Shown: in pieces, positions 26,539 through 35,436 of the stretch
Position numbering within the stretch: position 1 is the stretch's first letter
How the letters are laid out: each line of letters begins with the position of its first letter
From: a virus
IMG/VR virus record: IMGVR_UViG_3300025151_000018
Location: 36,889-100,888 of that record
Length of the DNA: 64,000 nt
Strand: one strand, 5' to 3'
Position numbers and translations under genes: made by a program
The notes under the pieces: model-generated
Seen by the model: the letters and a program-made list of their open reading frames with translations, nothing else
Database searches by the model: none
Told to the model about the DNA's origin: nothing

Positions 26539-26922
26539 TCAATTGTATAGCAAGGTCAATCGGAATGTGTCTGTGTTTGTTCCGCCCGGTGAAGTGAAAA
26601 TGACTCGTGGCCCTGCATGACGAATGTCAGCAGGTAATTCAAAACCACCAGAGTTGTTCACTACACTAAGGACAGATACTACATTAGAACCTAATACCCC
26701 TGCAATCTTTGTTGCATCAGCCGTATCAGCCAAATCAAGAGTTGTTAGGGTGCTTGCAGCAGTTATTTGAACATCAACTACCAACAGGTTTAGCGCACCT
26801 GCTGCTGAATTGCTACCAATTGGGCTTTGAAGCCAATCTGTGCTTGAAGGGTCAGACCCCGCCCACATTCTTTGATCTAATACTACTGAACATCCTGCTT
26901 GTGTCAAATTTCCGTTTGCCAT
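26539..26922 (-). CDS. Decoration-like virion protein
   Basis: 127 residues, Ala/Ser/Thr/Leu-rich and beta-rich (LNLLVVDVQITAASTLTTLD, then GPRVIFTSPGG), ending TFRLTLLYN. A GGTGG site precedes the ATG. It is the first gene after the major capsid gene, where tailed viruses often encode a decoration or stabilising protein. The C-terminal strand resembles that of the 195-residue protein two genes on. Confidence 0.5.
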   Translation of the reverse strand: MANGNLTQAGCSVVLDQRMWAGSDPSSTDWLQSPIGSNSAAGALNLLVVDVQITAASTLTTLDLADTADATKIAGVLGSNVVSVLSVVNNSGGFELPADIRHAGPRVIFTSPGGTNTDTFRLTLLYN

Positions 26923-26956
26923 ATTACCACCTACTTACTATCTCCTATTTTAACCC

Positions 26957-28105
26957 TCAACTCAAATCACGGATTTTACCGCTTGCTTTGAAGAAAGCAC
27001 AAATCAATTCACCCATAGTGTGAAACATTCCCATTTGACCTAATCGGTTGATACCGAATGGGTCGCCTGTTTCAATTCCAGACTCGTGATACAATGTTGG
27101 TTTAGCCGTTGTGAACCAACTGTAATCTGTGTCAAGGAAATACATACGGCTACTGCCGTCTTTCTTTACATCTTTAGAAGGAATGATAGGCACACCGTTG
27201 TAAGTTGCTACCATGAACCCACCTTGAATACCGGGAACTCCCTTTACACCATTTACACCCGGAACAACTCTCTTCATTTCAACGAAGCGTTGTTGTGGTT
27301 GCAATAGTTGCTGGATAGTTTCAAGTGTGTCATAGCCTGTTAGGATAACCTTTGGTTGGCCTCCCGCTTCCCAGACGCTCTTGAACATTCCATCAAGGAT
27401 ATTTAGTGATAGCGCACGATTTGCTGCTGCTACACCACCATCAACTTGAGCATCATACCAATTATCAGAAGTTCCAGCAGCACGAGTCAAATTGTAAATG
27501 TTGTGATCGGTTGCCAAATCAACGAAGTCTGTTGCAGTTTCAACGAATGCACTTGAAGTAATACGGTCAAGTGATTCAAAGTTGTTGCCAGCAGTAGTTT
27601 GCACATCTTCAAGAAGCATCTTATTGATGTGTTCTGTGTGGTGCTTTGCCATCTCCATCTTCATAACTGCTCTTGCATCTCCAAGACCATCATCTTTGTC
27701 AGCAAGGAACATAGCAGTTTCAGACAAGTCAAATGTGTGTGCGACTGTCTTTGGCTTTGTGCTTACATGCTCAAAGGTTGGCTTGGTTGTTTCTGGTAGT
27801 GTTGCGTTTTCACCGACACCGCCACCTTTCGCAAAGTCAGGCTTTGCGGTGGTGACCCTCCAACCAGACTTCTCCCAAGGCTTCTTAGGAAGGATAGAAA
27901 ATGCGTTAAACTCTTGGTTCAACTGCGACCATACTTTGCGACCAAATAGTGCTTGGTATGTTCCACTTGTGCTTGACATAAGAGGGGAATCAGCCTTCAA
28001 TAGATCTGTTCCCGAATACGCCCATGCGTTTTGTCCTGTTCCAGCCCCATAATAGAGGCGTTCCATATCTTCAATTGTGCGAATATAACCTGTGCTTCCA
28101 CTCAT
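26957..28105 (-). CDS. Major capsid protein, HK97 fold
   Basis: 382 residues. The organisation fits HK97-type capsid proteins: an N-terminal arm with LFGRKVWSQLNQEFNAFSIL, an E-loop like region around WRVTTAKPDFAKGGGVGENA, a spine helix DARAVMKMEMAKHHTEHINK, a P-domain and A-domain with QPKVILTGYDTLETIQQLL, and the closing strands around MYFLDTDYSWFT. It directly follows the prohead protease/scaffold gene, the conserved order in this virus class. There is no long N-terminal delta domain, so scaffold function is probably supplied by the C-terminal part of the protease protein. The next genes encode small decoration-like proteins. Confidence 0.85.
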   Translation of the reverse strand: MSGSTGYIRTIEDMERLYYGAGTGQNAWAYSGTDLLKADSPLMSSTSGTYQALFGRKVWSQLNQEFNAFSILPKKPWEKSGWRVTTAKPDFAKGGGVGENATLPETTKPTFEHVSTKPKTVAHTFDLSETAMFLADKDDGLGDARAVMKMEMAKHHTEHINKMLLEDVQTTAGNNFESLDRITSSAFVETATDFVDLATDHNIYNLTRAAGTSDNWYDAQVDGGVAAANRALSLNILDGMFKSVWEAGGQPKVILTGYDTLETIQQLLQPQQRFVEMKRVVPGVNGVKGVPGIQGGFMVATYNGVPIIPSKDVKKDGSSRMYFLDTDYSWFTTAKPTLYHESGIETGDPFGINRLGQMGMFHTMGELICAFFKASGKIRDLS

Positions 28106-28123
28106 CTAATCATCTCCTTCCGT

Positions 28124-29437
28124 TTATTGTGTTCCCCCGAACAAGGCTCTTTGGCCTAACTCTTCTAAGGCTCTCCATCCATCAAGGCCGTTGCCAAGTG
28201 CTGCATACTCTTCATGTGTTGGTATGCGAATGTCGCTCTGGGAGGGAATAGGTGCTGCTGACTTTTGAATCTCTGCGTTTGTGTTTCGCAGGTTTGCAAT
28301 TTCAGCCTTTAGTGCTGCAATTTGTGAACCATGATCGTTTGCTTTCTGAATCTCCAAAGCGTGTTGGGTTTCAGCCTCATATCGGTCATGCCATTCTTTC
28401 TCAACAAGTGCTTTTACCGCTTCTTCATCACGAATTGCGGAGTATGCTGCATATCCACGCTCAAGGGATTGAGGGGATAGGTCAAGACCTTGCTTGATGA
28501 TGTTCTTGCCACCTGTTGGGGCAGGGTTCTTCATCTGTTGTGGTTGCTTGATAACATATTTGTTGGATTTAGCGTTAGGTAGTGAAGGTGCTGATGCAAG
28601 GGTTGCATCTTCTCCGCTACCATATAGGTCGCCTTGTCCTCTGTGAGTATATCCGTGAGAACCATCAACGCCAACCATGTATGCTTTTCCGAGTCCGAAG
28701 TGTCCTCGTAGTCCATCAAGATCGACACCTTGCTGATGTGCAAACTTTTCAAGGGAGTCAATGTATGCAATTGCTGCTTCTTCCTCTTGTTTTGCCATCA
28801 TAGGTGCTGGTTGTTCTGTCGGTGTTTCTGGTGCATCAGCCATGTGTTTGTTAATTCTTGCCAACGCATCTCGTATCTCTGTCAATGTTTCGCCTGTTTC
28901 GCCTGTCATTATATCATCATCCATTTTCAATAGGGTGTATGTGCTTTCTGGGTTAATACCCTTTTTACATAGAGTAATCTCATGTAATTCCATGTCGGTA
29001 ATTTCCCTATGAGAACCGTGTTCTTCTGTTGTTTTAGAAACACGGAATAGGGCTTGACCGCCAATGGAGAATGCACGAAGTTCGCCAGAGCGAACCTGCT
29101 TTTGGACTTCACGAGCCTTTTCTATGTCATCACGAATGCGACATACTACAAATAAGCCGTGATCATCAACTGTTGATTTCCATACTCTGCCATCACTATC
29201 TGTATATGATGGTAGCACTTCACCAACCTGAATACCACTATGTGCAAGTTGCACATTACGGTATGATGGGTTTTGCATGAACCCGTTAAATGCCTTTTTC
29301 AATGCTGAAACAGGGATTCTATCTCCTTGTTTATCAACCATATCAACAGAGGCATAGCCAGCAATAACAAGGTCGTTTCCTGAATCGGCTTTCAGAATAA
29401 ACTCTGAACCCGTTGCAGACCATGTTGCGCTTGCCAT
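28124..29437 (-). CDS. Prohead protease fused to scaffold-like domain
   Basis: 437 residues. Residues about 20-165 form a HK97/XkdF-type serine protease: GYASVDMVDKQGDRIP, catalytic His at about 66 (QLAHSG), catalytic Ser at about 124 (RAFSIGG) and the closing MELHEITLCKKGINPE, which is the usual 'E-x-S-L-C-x-x-P-x-N-P' strand. Residues about 180-437 are helical and charged, with a coiled coil near IAALKAEIANLRNTNAEIQ, consistent with an internal scaffold that is later degraded. Fusion of protease and scaffold is known in several virus groups. Its substrates should include the capsid interior proteins of this operon. Confidence 0.82.
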   Translation of the reverse strand: MASATWSATGSEFILKADSGNDLVIAGYASVDMVDKQGDRIPVSALKKAFNGFMQNPSYRNVQLAHSGIQVGEVLPSYTDSDGRVWKSTVDDHGLFVVCRIRDDIEKAREVQKQVRSGELRAFSIGGQALFRVSKTTEEHGSHREITDMELHEITLCKKGINPESTYTLLKMDDDIMTGETGETLTEIRDALARINKHMADAPETPTEQPAPMMAKQEEEAAIAYIDSLEKFAHQQGVDLDGLRGHFGLGKAYMVGVDGSHGYTHRGQGDLYGSGEDATLASAPSLPNAKSNKYVIKQPQQMKNPAPTGGKNIIKQGLDLSPQSLERGYAAYSAIRDEEAVKALVEKEWHDRYEAETQHALEIQKANDHGSQIAALKAEIANLRNTNAEIQKSAAPIPSQSDIRIPTHEEYAALGNGLDGWRALEELGQRALFGGTQ

Positions 29438-29464
29438 TGTCCTACCAAACTAATGTTATGGTAT

Positions 29465-32400
29465 TTAAGCCATTTGGGGTTGATCGGGTTGTGGTGGGGG
29501 TAATTGCGGTTCTTCTGGTTCTTCAAGCGGGGTCTTAACCTTAGCCTCTTTTTCGGCTTCACGCTTTGTTTTTTGAGGGAATGAAAGCGTTGCTTCGCCA
29601 CCCTCAACCTCTAACTCTCCCTCAACCTCTTCGCCTAAATTGTTAGTGCTTTGTAATGAAATGTGCAGGGCTTGTTGTATTTGCTCTCCATCTTCCTGTT
29701 GATATGGGTCAAACATAGGTGTGGCTTCTTCATCAATCAATTCAGTCGGCCCTCTTGGTGCAGTTAGCATATCCATTTCACCAGACCAACCGCCCCCGGT
29801 CATAGCCCCAGATATGCGAGCCATATTCATGCCCTGCTTCTCTTGAACATCATCGTCTATGGCTTCATTGACAGTCCATTCGCCTTCATCTGTGCGCTCT
29901 AAACCAAATTCACCGCCCTTTTCATTTAGATCTTCTTCTGTCAATCCATCAATCTCTGATAGCAATTGTTCAGTAGTCAGCGATTCATCGGTATTAGCAA
30001 TATGCCTTCTTGCTGCTACTAACAAATTAGATGATTCTCTTGGATCACCTGATGGGTCTAATAATTCAGCACGAGTAAATAGCATACTCCCATGATTTGA
30101 GATGAAAGGTGGATAAGGTGTAATCTCTTTAATGTCATACTTGAATAGATGCGCTGCAACAGGCCCCCAGATTGATACCTGCTTTTCAGCGTGTTTTGCT
30201 AAGGGAGTATCATCATCAATCTGTAAATCTAATCCGTTGCCATCCCATTCAGCCTTTACTACAAGTGGATTTAACTCTGCATATTCCAATACTATGTTGC
30301 CGTTTATGCGAGAAACATAAGGTAATGCGCTCTTTGTAATATCACCATCAGGCGCATACAACACCCACTTGTGGTGTGATTCTTTACCTTTCATAAATGT
30401 TGAAGTAGCATCTCTTAACCATACTTCACCACCTATTGCATCAATGTTTTTTACCAATCCATCACGATCTGTAAATTTGCAATCCTTCGGCATTGGGAAT
30501 GAAATGCCCTCATCTGTTTCATACAGGGTGCGAAGGATAGATAACCTATCTTCTAAAGCATCCATGTGTATATCTTCACCTTTGTGAACCAACAAATCAA
30601 TTGCTCGGTAATGCTTTCCTTTCAATACACCGTCAAAGGTGCAATCACCAGATTGCTTTCGCAATCCTTCTTTGACTTCTTTTGGTAATGATACGCTCTG
30701 CCCTTTACCATTATGTGCTGATATATGGCTACCACTTTTTGATACTATGACTCTTTTACCCTCTGGTCGGCTTTGGATAACCCAATTGCCTGTGAAGCCT
30801 TTGAGATCATCAATATCGCCAATGTCATACACAGTATGTGCAGGGTTGATGATGGTCTTGAAAACGCCCGTTGCTTCATAATCATCGTTTGATTTATACA
30901 AATCACCACTTACAATATGTGCAAGTCCATCTTCATTTTGTGTGAATAGTGCTGGCACATCAGTTTGCTTAGGTTGCATTGGGTGATTGAGAATTGTTGG
31001 ATTAACCATGTTCACATGGTTTTCATGGACTGTTGTTTGTAATGTATCAAATGGTTTGTCTTTAACATCAAAGCGAACAGTATTGTTAGCCCTATCCCAT
31101 TTCCACGCAAGTGTTGCTGGCATTTTATGACCCCAAGCATCAAGATTACCCGGTAAATGTGTCGGTGGGTGTGTGGCGTGTGATGAATGGTGAACAGGAC
31201 CGATAGCGACTTCTCTTGGTATTAGCCCACCTGCGCTTGGCATAGGTGCAGTAGTCTTGTAATCTGGATTTTCACCACGCATTAACATATAATTCGCAGC
31301 CTGTGCTAATTGTTGGATATTGCCACGAGCAACGGACAACCCCCTAATATCACCGGGTTTAGTGTTGAATAATTCTGGATATTGCTCTTGTAATTTCATA
31401 GCCATCTCTTGCATCATCTTTCCTTGATTCTTATCCGATGCTTGGTAATGTGGGTTGTGATAAGACCAATACTCTTCATCAGCAGGGTGTCTTTCAGCAA
31501 ACCTGCCAACTCTCGGCATTCCTAAATCGGTGTGCATTTGCACTATGTTAGCAAGTGGCTCTTGTCGCATAGCATCAGAAGGAACGGTCATTAGCCCTCC
31601 CTTTCCTTGTATTTCACTTGGGTGCAAATGGTGGTGATTAGATACCGCAGCCCATGTGCCTCTCCTTGCATTGATGCTACGGGTTCTTGGATGTTCCGAG
31701 CCAGCCTCCCAACCTGTATGCAAAGCAAACCTGTGCGGGTGGTCTTTCAGCGTTTCGTCATTAACCGTAGCGGGAAAGTGAGATGAGCCTATGCCATGAT
31801 GAGAATCCTCTGGGTCATTGATTGGGTGATCTTCATGGTGTAATACGCCTAACATTTGGTCGCCCAACCAACCGTTAAACGCTTCAGGATATGAATCACG
31901 CATTAGTCTAACAAAGGAATTGACATCTCTCCCTACACCGCCCCAATGCTGAAACGGTTGCCACCAATGGTGTGTAAATGAAGGCAATAGTGTTCCGGGT
32001 TCGGCTTCGGTCATCCAATTATGAAGATGTGTTGCTTTAGCCCAAGGCGACTTCATCTCTTCAAGTCCACCTTCTTCACTTGATGCTGATACAGGGCCAT
32101 GCCTGTGTTGTGGTCTGGCCCACCATCTTGCCATAGGTATCATTCTTTCAAACCAATTTCTCTTAGCCCTATCCCATGACATACCTGTTGCTGCTTTGAA
32201 ATCATTTCTAATTTTCTTAGCCTCTGGTGAATCATAACTTTCTGTGCCACCTAATTTACGCAAAGCACCCATAAAAGCATCGGTTTGGTCTTTCGTTTGC
32301 CATTCTGTGCCAAACAAATATGACAACAATCCCAAACGAGATGTGCGACCATTCCATTCCTGTCGCTTCAACTCTTCATACTCTTCATCGGATAAGTAGC

Positions 32401-32965
32401 CATTCCTCCCTTCACGGTCAGCAACATACAAATCTTTCAATGACTCCGTTGGGTGTCCTACAAATTCCTTCATTGACTTTGGGATATGACCCATGCGCTC
32501 GGCTTCGTGCATGTGGTCTATCATTGCTTTACCATCTTCATCTTTTTCAATTAAATGCAATAAGTGATCAACATAGTGCGGGTCGCCCCATTGCGCCCCA
32601 TGTAGCAAGGGGCATGAAGGTAATTCAAATGAAAGTGGGTGTCTGTCGCCATACGGGTTATCGTCATGTGCTTGAGGCCAATCCTCCGCATAACTCGTGC
32701 TAAACCTCCTATTTGGCAAATAAGTCATATCATTTGGTAATGATAAATTGCTTAGTGGATTGGGTTTGTTTAGATCACGCATCTTATACTGTGATGGTGT
32801 TGGCATAAGACCCGCTAACAAAGCGGAATCTTGCTTCTCTAAATTATCAAAACTACCGTAGTATTCTTTTACGGCTTTGACAAACTTATCCGTATCAACA
32901 GGGTTGTTTGTGATGAAAGACAGAGCAGTATCTGTTCTTATTCTTACTAACTCTGTTTTATCCAT
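29465..32965 (-). CDS. 1166-residue head-region protein with degenerate DNA-ligase-like domain
   Basis: ATG at 32965 follows GGGGTGA. The N-terminal 600 residues are His/Trp/Pro-rich and not recognised. Residues about 700-890 align with the nucleotidyltransferase core of ATP-dependent DNA ligases: motif I position SRPEGKRV (canonical K-x-D-G-x-R), motif III CTFDGVLKG, motif IIIa AIDLLVHKGEDI with LEDRLSILR, motif IV GEVWLRD and motif V HHKWVLY. The motif I lysine that normally carries AMP is Arg here and the following Asp is Glu, so ligase activity is doubtful. An acidic, Pro/Gln-rich tail follows. It lies between the portal group and the protease, where head-morphogenesis proteins are usual, so it may be a virion protein that has co-opted a ligase fold. 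Confidence 0.6.
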   Translation of the reverse strand: MDKTELVRIRTDTALSFITNNPVDTDKFVKAVKEYYGSFDNLEKQDSALLAGLMPTPSQYKMRDLNKPNPLSNLSLPNDMTYLPNRRFSTSYAEDWPQAHDDNPYGDRHPLSFELPSCPLLHGAQWGDPHYVDHLLHLIEKDEDGKAMIDHMHEAERMGHIPKSMKEFVGHPTESLKDLYVADREGRNGYLSDEEYEELKRQEWNGRTSRLGLLSYLFGTEWQTKDQTDAFMGALRKLGGTESYDSPEAKKIRNDFKAATGMSWDRAKRNWFERMIPMARWWARPQHRHGPVSASSEEGGLEEMKSPWAKATHLHNWMTEAEPGTLLPSFTHHWWQPFQHWGGVGRDVNSFVRLMRDSYPEAFNGWLGDQMLGVLHHEDHPINDPEDSHHGIGSSHFPATVNDETLKDHPHRFALHTGWEAGSEHPRTRSINARRGTWAAVSNHHHLHPSEIQGKGGLMTVPSDAMRQEPLANIVQMHTDLGMPRVGRFAERHPADEEYWSYHNPHYQASDKNQGKMMQEMAMKLQEQYPELFNTKPGDIRGLSVARGNIQQLAQAANYMLMRGENPDYKTTAPMPSAGGLIPREVAIGPVHHSSHATHPPTHLPGNLDAWGHKMPATLAWKWDRANNTVRFDVKDKPFDTLQTTVHENHVNMVNPTILNHPMQPKQTDVPALFTQNEDGLAHIVSGDLYKSNDDYEATGVFKTIINPAHTVYDIGDIDDLKGFTGNWVIQSRPEGKRVIVSKSGSHISAHNGKGQSVSLPKEVKEGLRKQSGDCTFDGVLKGKHYRAIDLLVHKGEDIHMDALEDRLSILRTLYETDEGISFPMPKDCKFTDRDGLVKNIDAIGGEVWLRDATSTFMKGKESHHKWVLYAPDGDITKSALPYVSRINGNIVLEYAELNPLVVKAEWDGNGLDLQIDDDTPLAKHAEKQVSIWGPVAAHLFKYDIKEITPYPPFISNHGSMLFTRAELLDPSGDPRESSNLLVAARRHIANTDESLTTEQLLSEIDGLTEEDLNEKGGEFGLERTDEGEWTVNEAIDDDVQEKQGMNMARISGAMTGGGWSGEMDMLTAPRGPTELIDEEATPMFDPYQQEDGEQIQQALHISLQSTNNLGEEVEGELEVEGGEATLSFPQKTKREAEKEAKVKTPLEEPEEPQLPPPQPDQPQMA

Positions 32966-32979
32966 GTTTTCACCCCTTA

Positions 32980-34074
32980 TCAGAGGCGACTCATTAACAC
33001 TTCTAACTCCGAAGCGATTTGCTCAACCAGACCCGGATTGCCGTAGCCACCTGCTTTTTTCAACTGCATCATGCTTTCTTCAACGGTTGAACGATAATTG
33101 TAATTGTCATGTTCACCAGCATTGTTTAGGTGCATGTGCATACTGCTGCCATTAACATCATAACTTGTCTTAGCAAAAGCAGGTATCTTTGCTTTTTCAG
33201 AGATTGGTGATATAGAAGGTGCTTTTTCTGTGAAGAATGGCATTGTTCCGTTGGTATGATAATTGATTGCCTCAACAGGTATTCCCCCGCTATGTGCCAT
33301 GAATGTCGGAACAGAGTTTTCAACAGATGGTTCTTGTTCCCACTTTGTCATAATGCCCTTTGAGCGCAAAAACTCGGTTGTTTTGTCAATCTTAGTCTTG
33401 TTGCCTTTACCGCCTTTGAGTTTAGGTGGTTCTCTCTGTCCTCTGTCAGATTTGTATGAGCCTGTTTCCTTGCCTTTGCTTTGACTCTCTTTGATTTTGT
33501 CAGCAATTGCACCCTCCCATTCCTCAATCTTTCCATTCTTATTGCGATCTGCTTCTTTGCCATGCTTATGGTCGCTCGCATATTTACCCATTTTATTCAT
33601 GTATGGTGAATCATAAGGTTCTTCCTTTGGTGTGAATGGGTTTGGCATTGGTTTTTGCTCTCGCTTGTATGGGTTTTCCTTTTCCTTTGTTGGATCGTAT
33701 GGCTTGTATGGTTCTCGCATATCCTTCGGCATATCCTGTGGTCTTTTTTCACCACGAGGATCATACGGATTGCCTTTAGTCAAGTTGCCACAATGCTTGT
33801 CGCATCGTGCTTTTTGTTCTGGTGTGCATTCGGAATAGTTGCAACCGAAGGTCTTTTGGCAGTATTTGTTCTTTTCAACCATACTTGCCTTTTCCATGTA
33901 GTTGCCCTTATCATCGGATTTGCAACCACCCATGCAATTCATGTTCTTGCACATACTGTTTTTGCACATACCCGCTTTCTCGGTCTGTTTGACAATAGCC
34001 GACTCAAGTTGTTTTACAATTAGCAGTAATTCGCCTTCGGGAGTTTGCATTGGGTCTTTCCATCGTGGTTGCAT
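32980..34074 (-). CDS. Cys-rich, EF-hand-containing head-region protein
   Basis: 364 residues from the ATG at 34074, which has a clear GGTGAT site; an upstream in-frame ATG would overlap the previous gene by 80 bases. Residues 37-95 hold twelve or so cysteines (CKNSMCKNMNCMGGC, later CDKHC), probably metal clusters or disulphides. Residues 176-187 read DRNKNGKIEEWE, a complete EF-hand calcium loop with ligand positions 1, 3, 5 and 12 filled, Gly at 6 and Ile at 8. The middle is Pro/Lys-rich and disordered. The C-terminus is a helix (LVEQIASELEVLMSRL). The combination is not a family I know. Calcium binding inside or on the virion is a reasonable inference. Confidence 0.6.
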   Translation of the reverse strand: MQPRWKDPMQTPEGELLLIVKQLESAIVKQTEKAGMCKNSMCKNMNCMGGCKSDDKGNYMEKASMVEKNKYCQKTFGCNYSECTPEQKARCDKHCGNLTKGNPYDPRGEKRPQDMPKDMREPYKPYDPTKEKENPYKREQKPMPNPFTPKEEPYDSPYMNKMGKYASDHKHGKEADRNKNGKIEEWEGAIADKIKESQSKGKETGSYKSDRGQREPPKLKGGKGNKTKIDKTTEFLRSKGIMTKWEQEPSVENSVPTFMAHSGGIPVEAINYHTNGTMPFFTEKAPSISPISEKAKIPAFAKTSYDVNGSSMHMHLNNAGEHDNYNYRSTVEESMMQLKKAGGYGNPGLVEQIASELEVLMSRL

Positions 34075-34078
34075 AATA

Positions 34079-34426
34079 TCACCTGTATGTTTTTGCTGAC
34101 GGTGAAGATGGTGCAGGTATAGCCTGTTCCATCTGTCGCCATTCATGTATTTCTTCATCTCTGCTCTTAGAGATCATGTCTTGATTAAATCCGAATATCT
34201 GTTCATCACCATTTGACCTGTTCAATGGGTCATAGGCTTCATCAGCCATAGGTGTGATTGCCTTTAGCCAACCTGCTTTACGCATCATTGTTTCTGGGTC
34301 ATCAACCGCTTTGATAAGTGAATTGTTGTTTGATTCTAATTGCTCAACACGCTTTCTAAGGACACGGATTTCTTCAACCATTTCCTTTAGCAAGTCTGCC
34401 GTTGCCTCTCCGATTTCCTCTGACAT
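34079..34426 (-). CDS. Small coiled-coil protein
   Basis: 115 residues from the ATG at 34426, which has a GGGAGG site eight bases upstream and follows the TGA of the preceding gene directly. The first 45 residues form a coiled coil (LLKEMVEEIRVLRKRVEQLE). A short MMRKAGWLKAI element vaguely recalls the recurring GW motif but lacks its spacing. The rest is acidic and disordered. It lies in the portal-to-protease interval; a scaffold or ejection accessory role is possible. Confidence 0.5.
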   Translation of the reverse strand: MSEEIGEATADLLKEMVEEIRVLRKRVEQLESNNNSLIKAVDDPETMMRKAGWLKAITPMADEAYDPLNRSNGDEQIFGFNQDMISKSRDEEIHEWRQMEQAIPAPSSPSAKTYR

Positions 34427-34427
34427 A

Positions 34428-35006
34428 TCACATTCCTCCCATTGGGCCAGCGTTAGCCATTCCACCGGGCATACCAGCAGGACCGGGTGATGGCATATTC
34501 ATAGGTGGCATTTCACCCTGTGCTGCCATCATAGGATCCATACCTGCTGCACCATGACTCACCATTGCTGCGTGTTGTTGGCGAATTATTTTGACCTTTC
34601 TTGCTATTCCTTCAACATCGTTTCGTAGTATAGTGATTGCCTCACTAAAAGCATCAGGCATATCCATTTGCAAGTTATCCATAGTTGCTTGCATATCAAC
34701 CGTTCCAACATGGTTAGTTAGGTCTGTTGCAATCTTTGTCAAACGCTCATGCACATCAGCCAACGCTTCTTCATTTGAACCATATACTGTGCCATTCTGT
34801 GCAGCCATCATCTCATCTGGTGTTGGCTCTCCCATTGGTGGTGAAGGTGGTGGTGTCATAGGCGGTGAAACTTGACCGGGCATGGCTGCGCTTTGACCGC
34901 CTTCTCCACCACCCGATGTTGGCCCTTCCTCTTGCTTTCGCAATAGAGTCGCTTTGAAATCTAAGACTCTCATGCGGTCAGCAATTGAAGGACTACCTCT
35001 ATACAT
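34428..35006 (-). CDS. Met/Pro/Gly-rich protein with central coiled coil
   Basis: 192 residues. The N-terminus is basic, followed by a Pro/Met-rich linker (PPMTPPPSPPMGEPTPDEMM). A helical section at about 80-150 (ALADVHERLTKIATDLTNHV, then EAITILRNDVEGIARKVKII) looks coiled coil. The C-terminus is Met/Gly/Pro-rich. Such sequences occur in scaffold and internal head proteins. No family is recognised. Confidence 0.5.
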   Translation of the reverse strand: MYRGSPSIADRMRVLDFKATLLRKQEEGPTSGGGEGGQSAAMPGQVSPPMTPPPSPPMGEPTPDEMMAAQNGTVYGSNEEALADVHERLTKIATDLTNHVGTVDMQATMDNLQMDMPDAFSEAITILRNDVEGIARKVKIIRQQHAAMVSHGAAGMDPMMAAQGEMPPMNMPSPGPAGMPGGMANAGPMGGM

Positions 35007-35015
35007 TGTAAATCA

Positions 35016-35390
35016 CTACTCTGATTGTGGTCGCCAATGATTTCTTCGCCCCATGCGAGATACACCAAGCACTACTGCACCTTCTGTGCCATCATAATCG
35101 CTGGTTGTTTGACTGTGTTGTGAAATGTTGCCTAATGGCAATCCTTGACCGAGAATTTCAGTAGTGGTATCGCTTTTACGGATTTCACCTGCCTTTTGTA
35201 ATGATTTTTGCAAATTCAAATCACGCTCAAGAACCGCCAATGCGTTCTTAGCCTCTTCAATGTGCTTTGCTACATCATCTAAGTTGTTATGTGCTATTGC
35301 AGTTTGCATAGCCTCCATACTTGCAGTTGCCCTTCTTGCCATTGGATCCATTTTCGCCAATAATCCAAAATCCATAAAACCTTCCGTCAT
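35016..35390 (-). CDS. Small helical protein downstream of portal
   Basis: 124 residues. I place the start at the ATG at 35390 (MTEGFMDFGLLAKMD), since the frame beyond it begins only with TTG. Helices include ASMEAMQTAIAHNN and AKHIEEAKNALAVLERDLNL; the last third is loop-rich and basic. It is the first gene after the portal, with 46 bases between them. Possible head accessory protein; function unknown. Confidence 0.5.
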   Translation of the reverse strand: MTEGFMDFGLLAKMDPMARRATASMEAMQTAIAHNNLDDVAKHIEEAKNALAVLERDLNLQKSLQKAGEIRKSDTTTEILGQGLPLGNISQHSQTTSDYDGTEGAVVLGVSRMGRRNHWRPQSE

Positions 35391-35436
35391 GCCAATCAAC
35401 CTATCCGATACCTTTCAACTTATTGAATATAACCCC

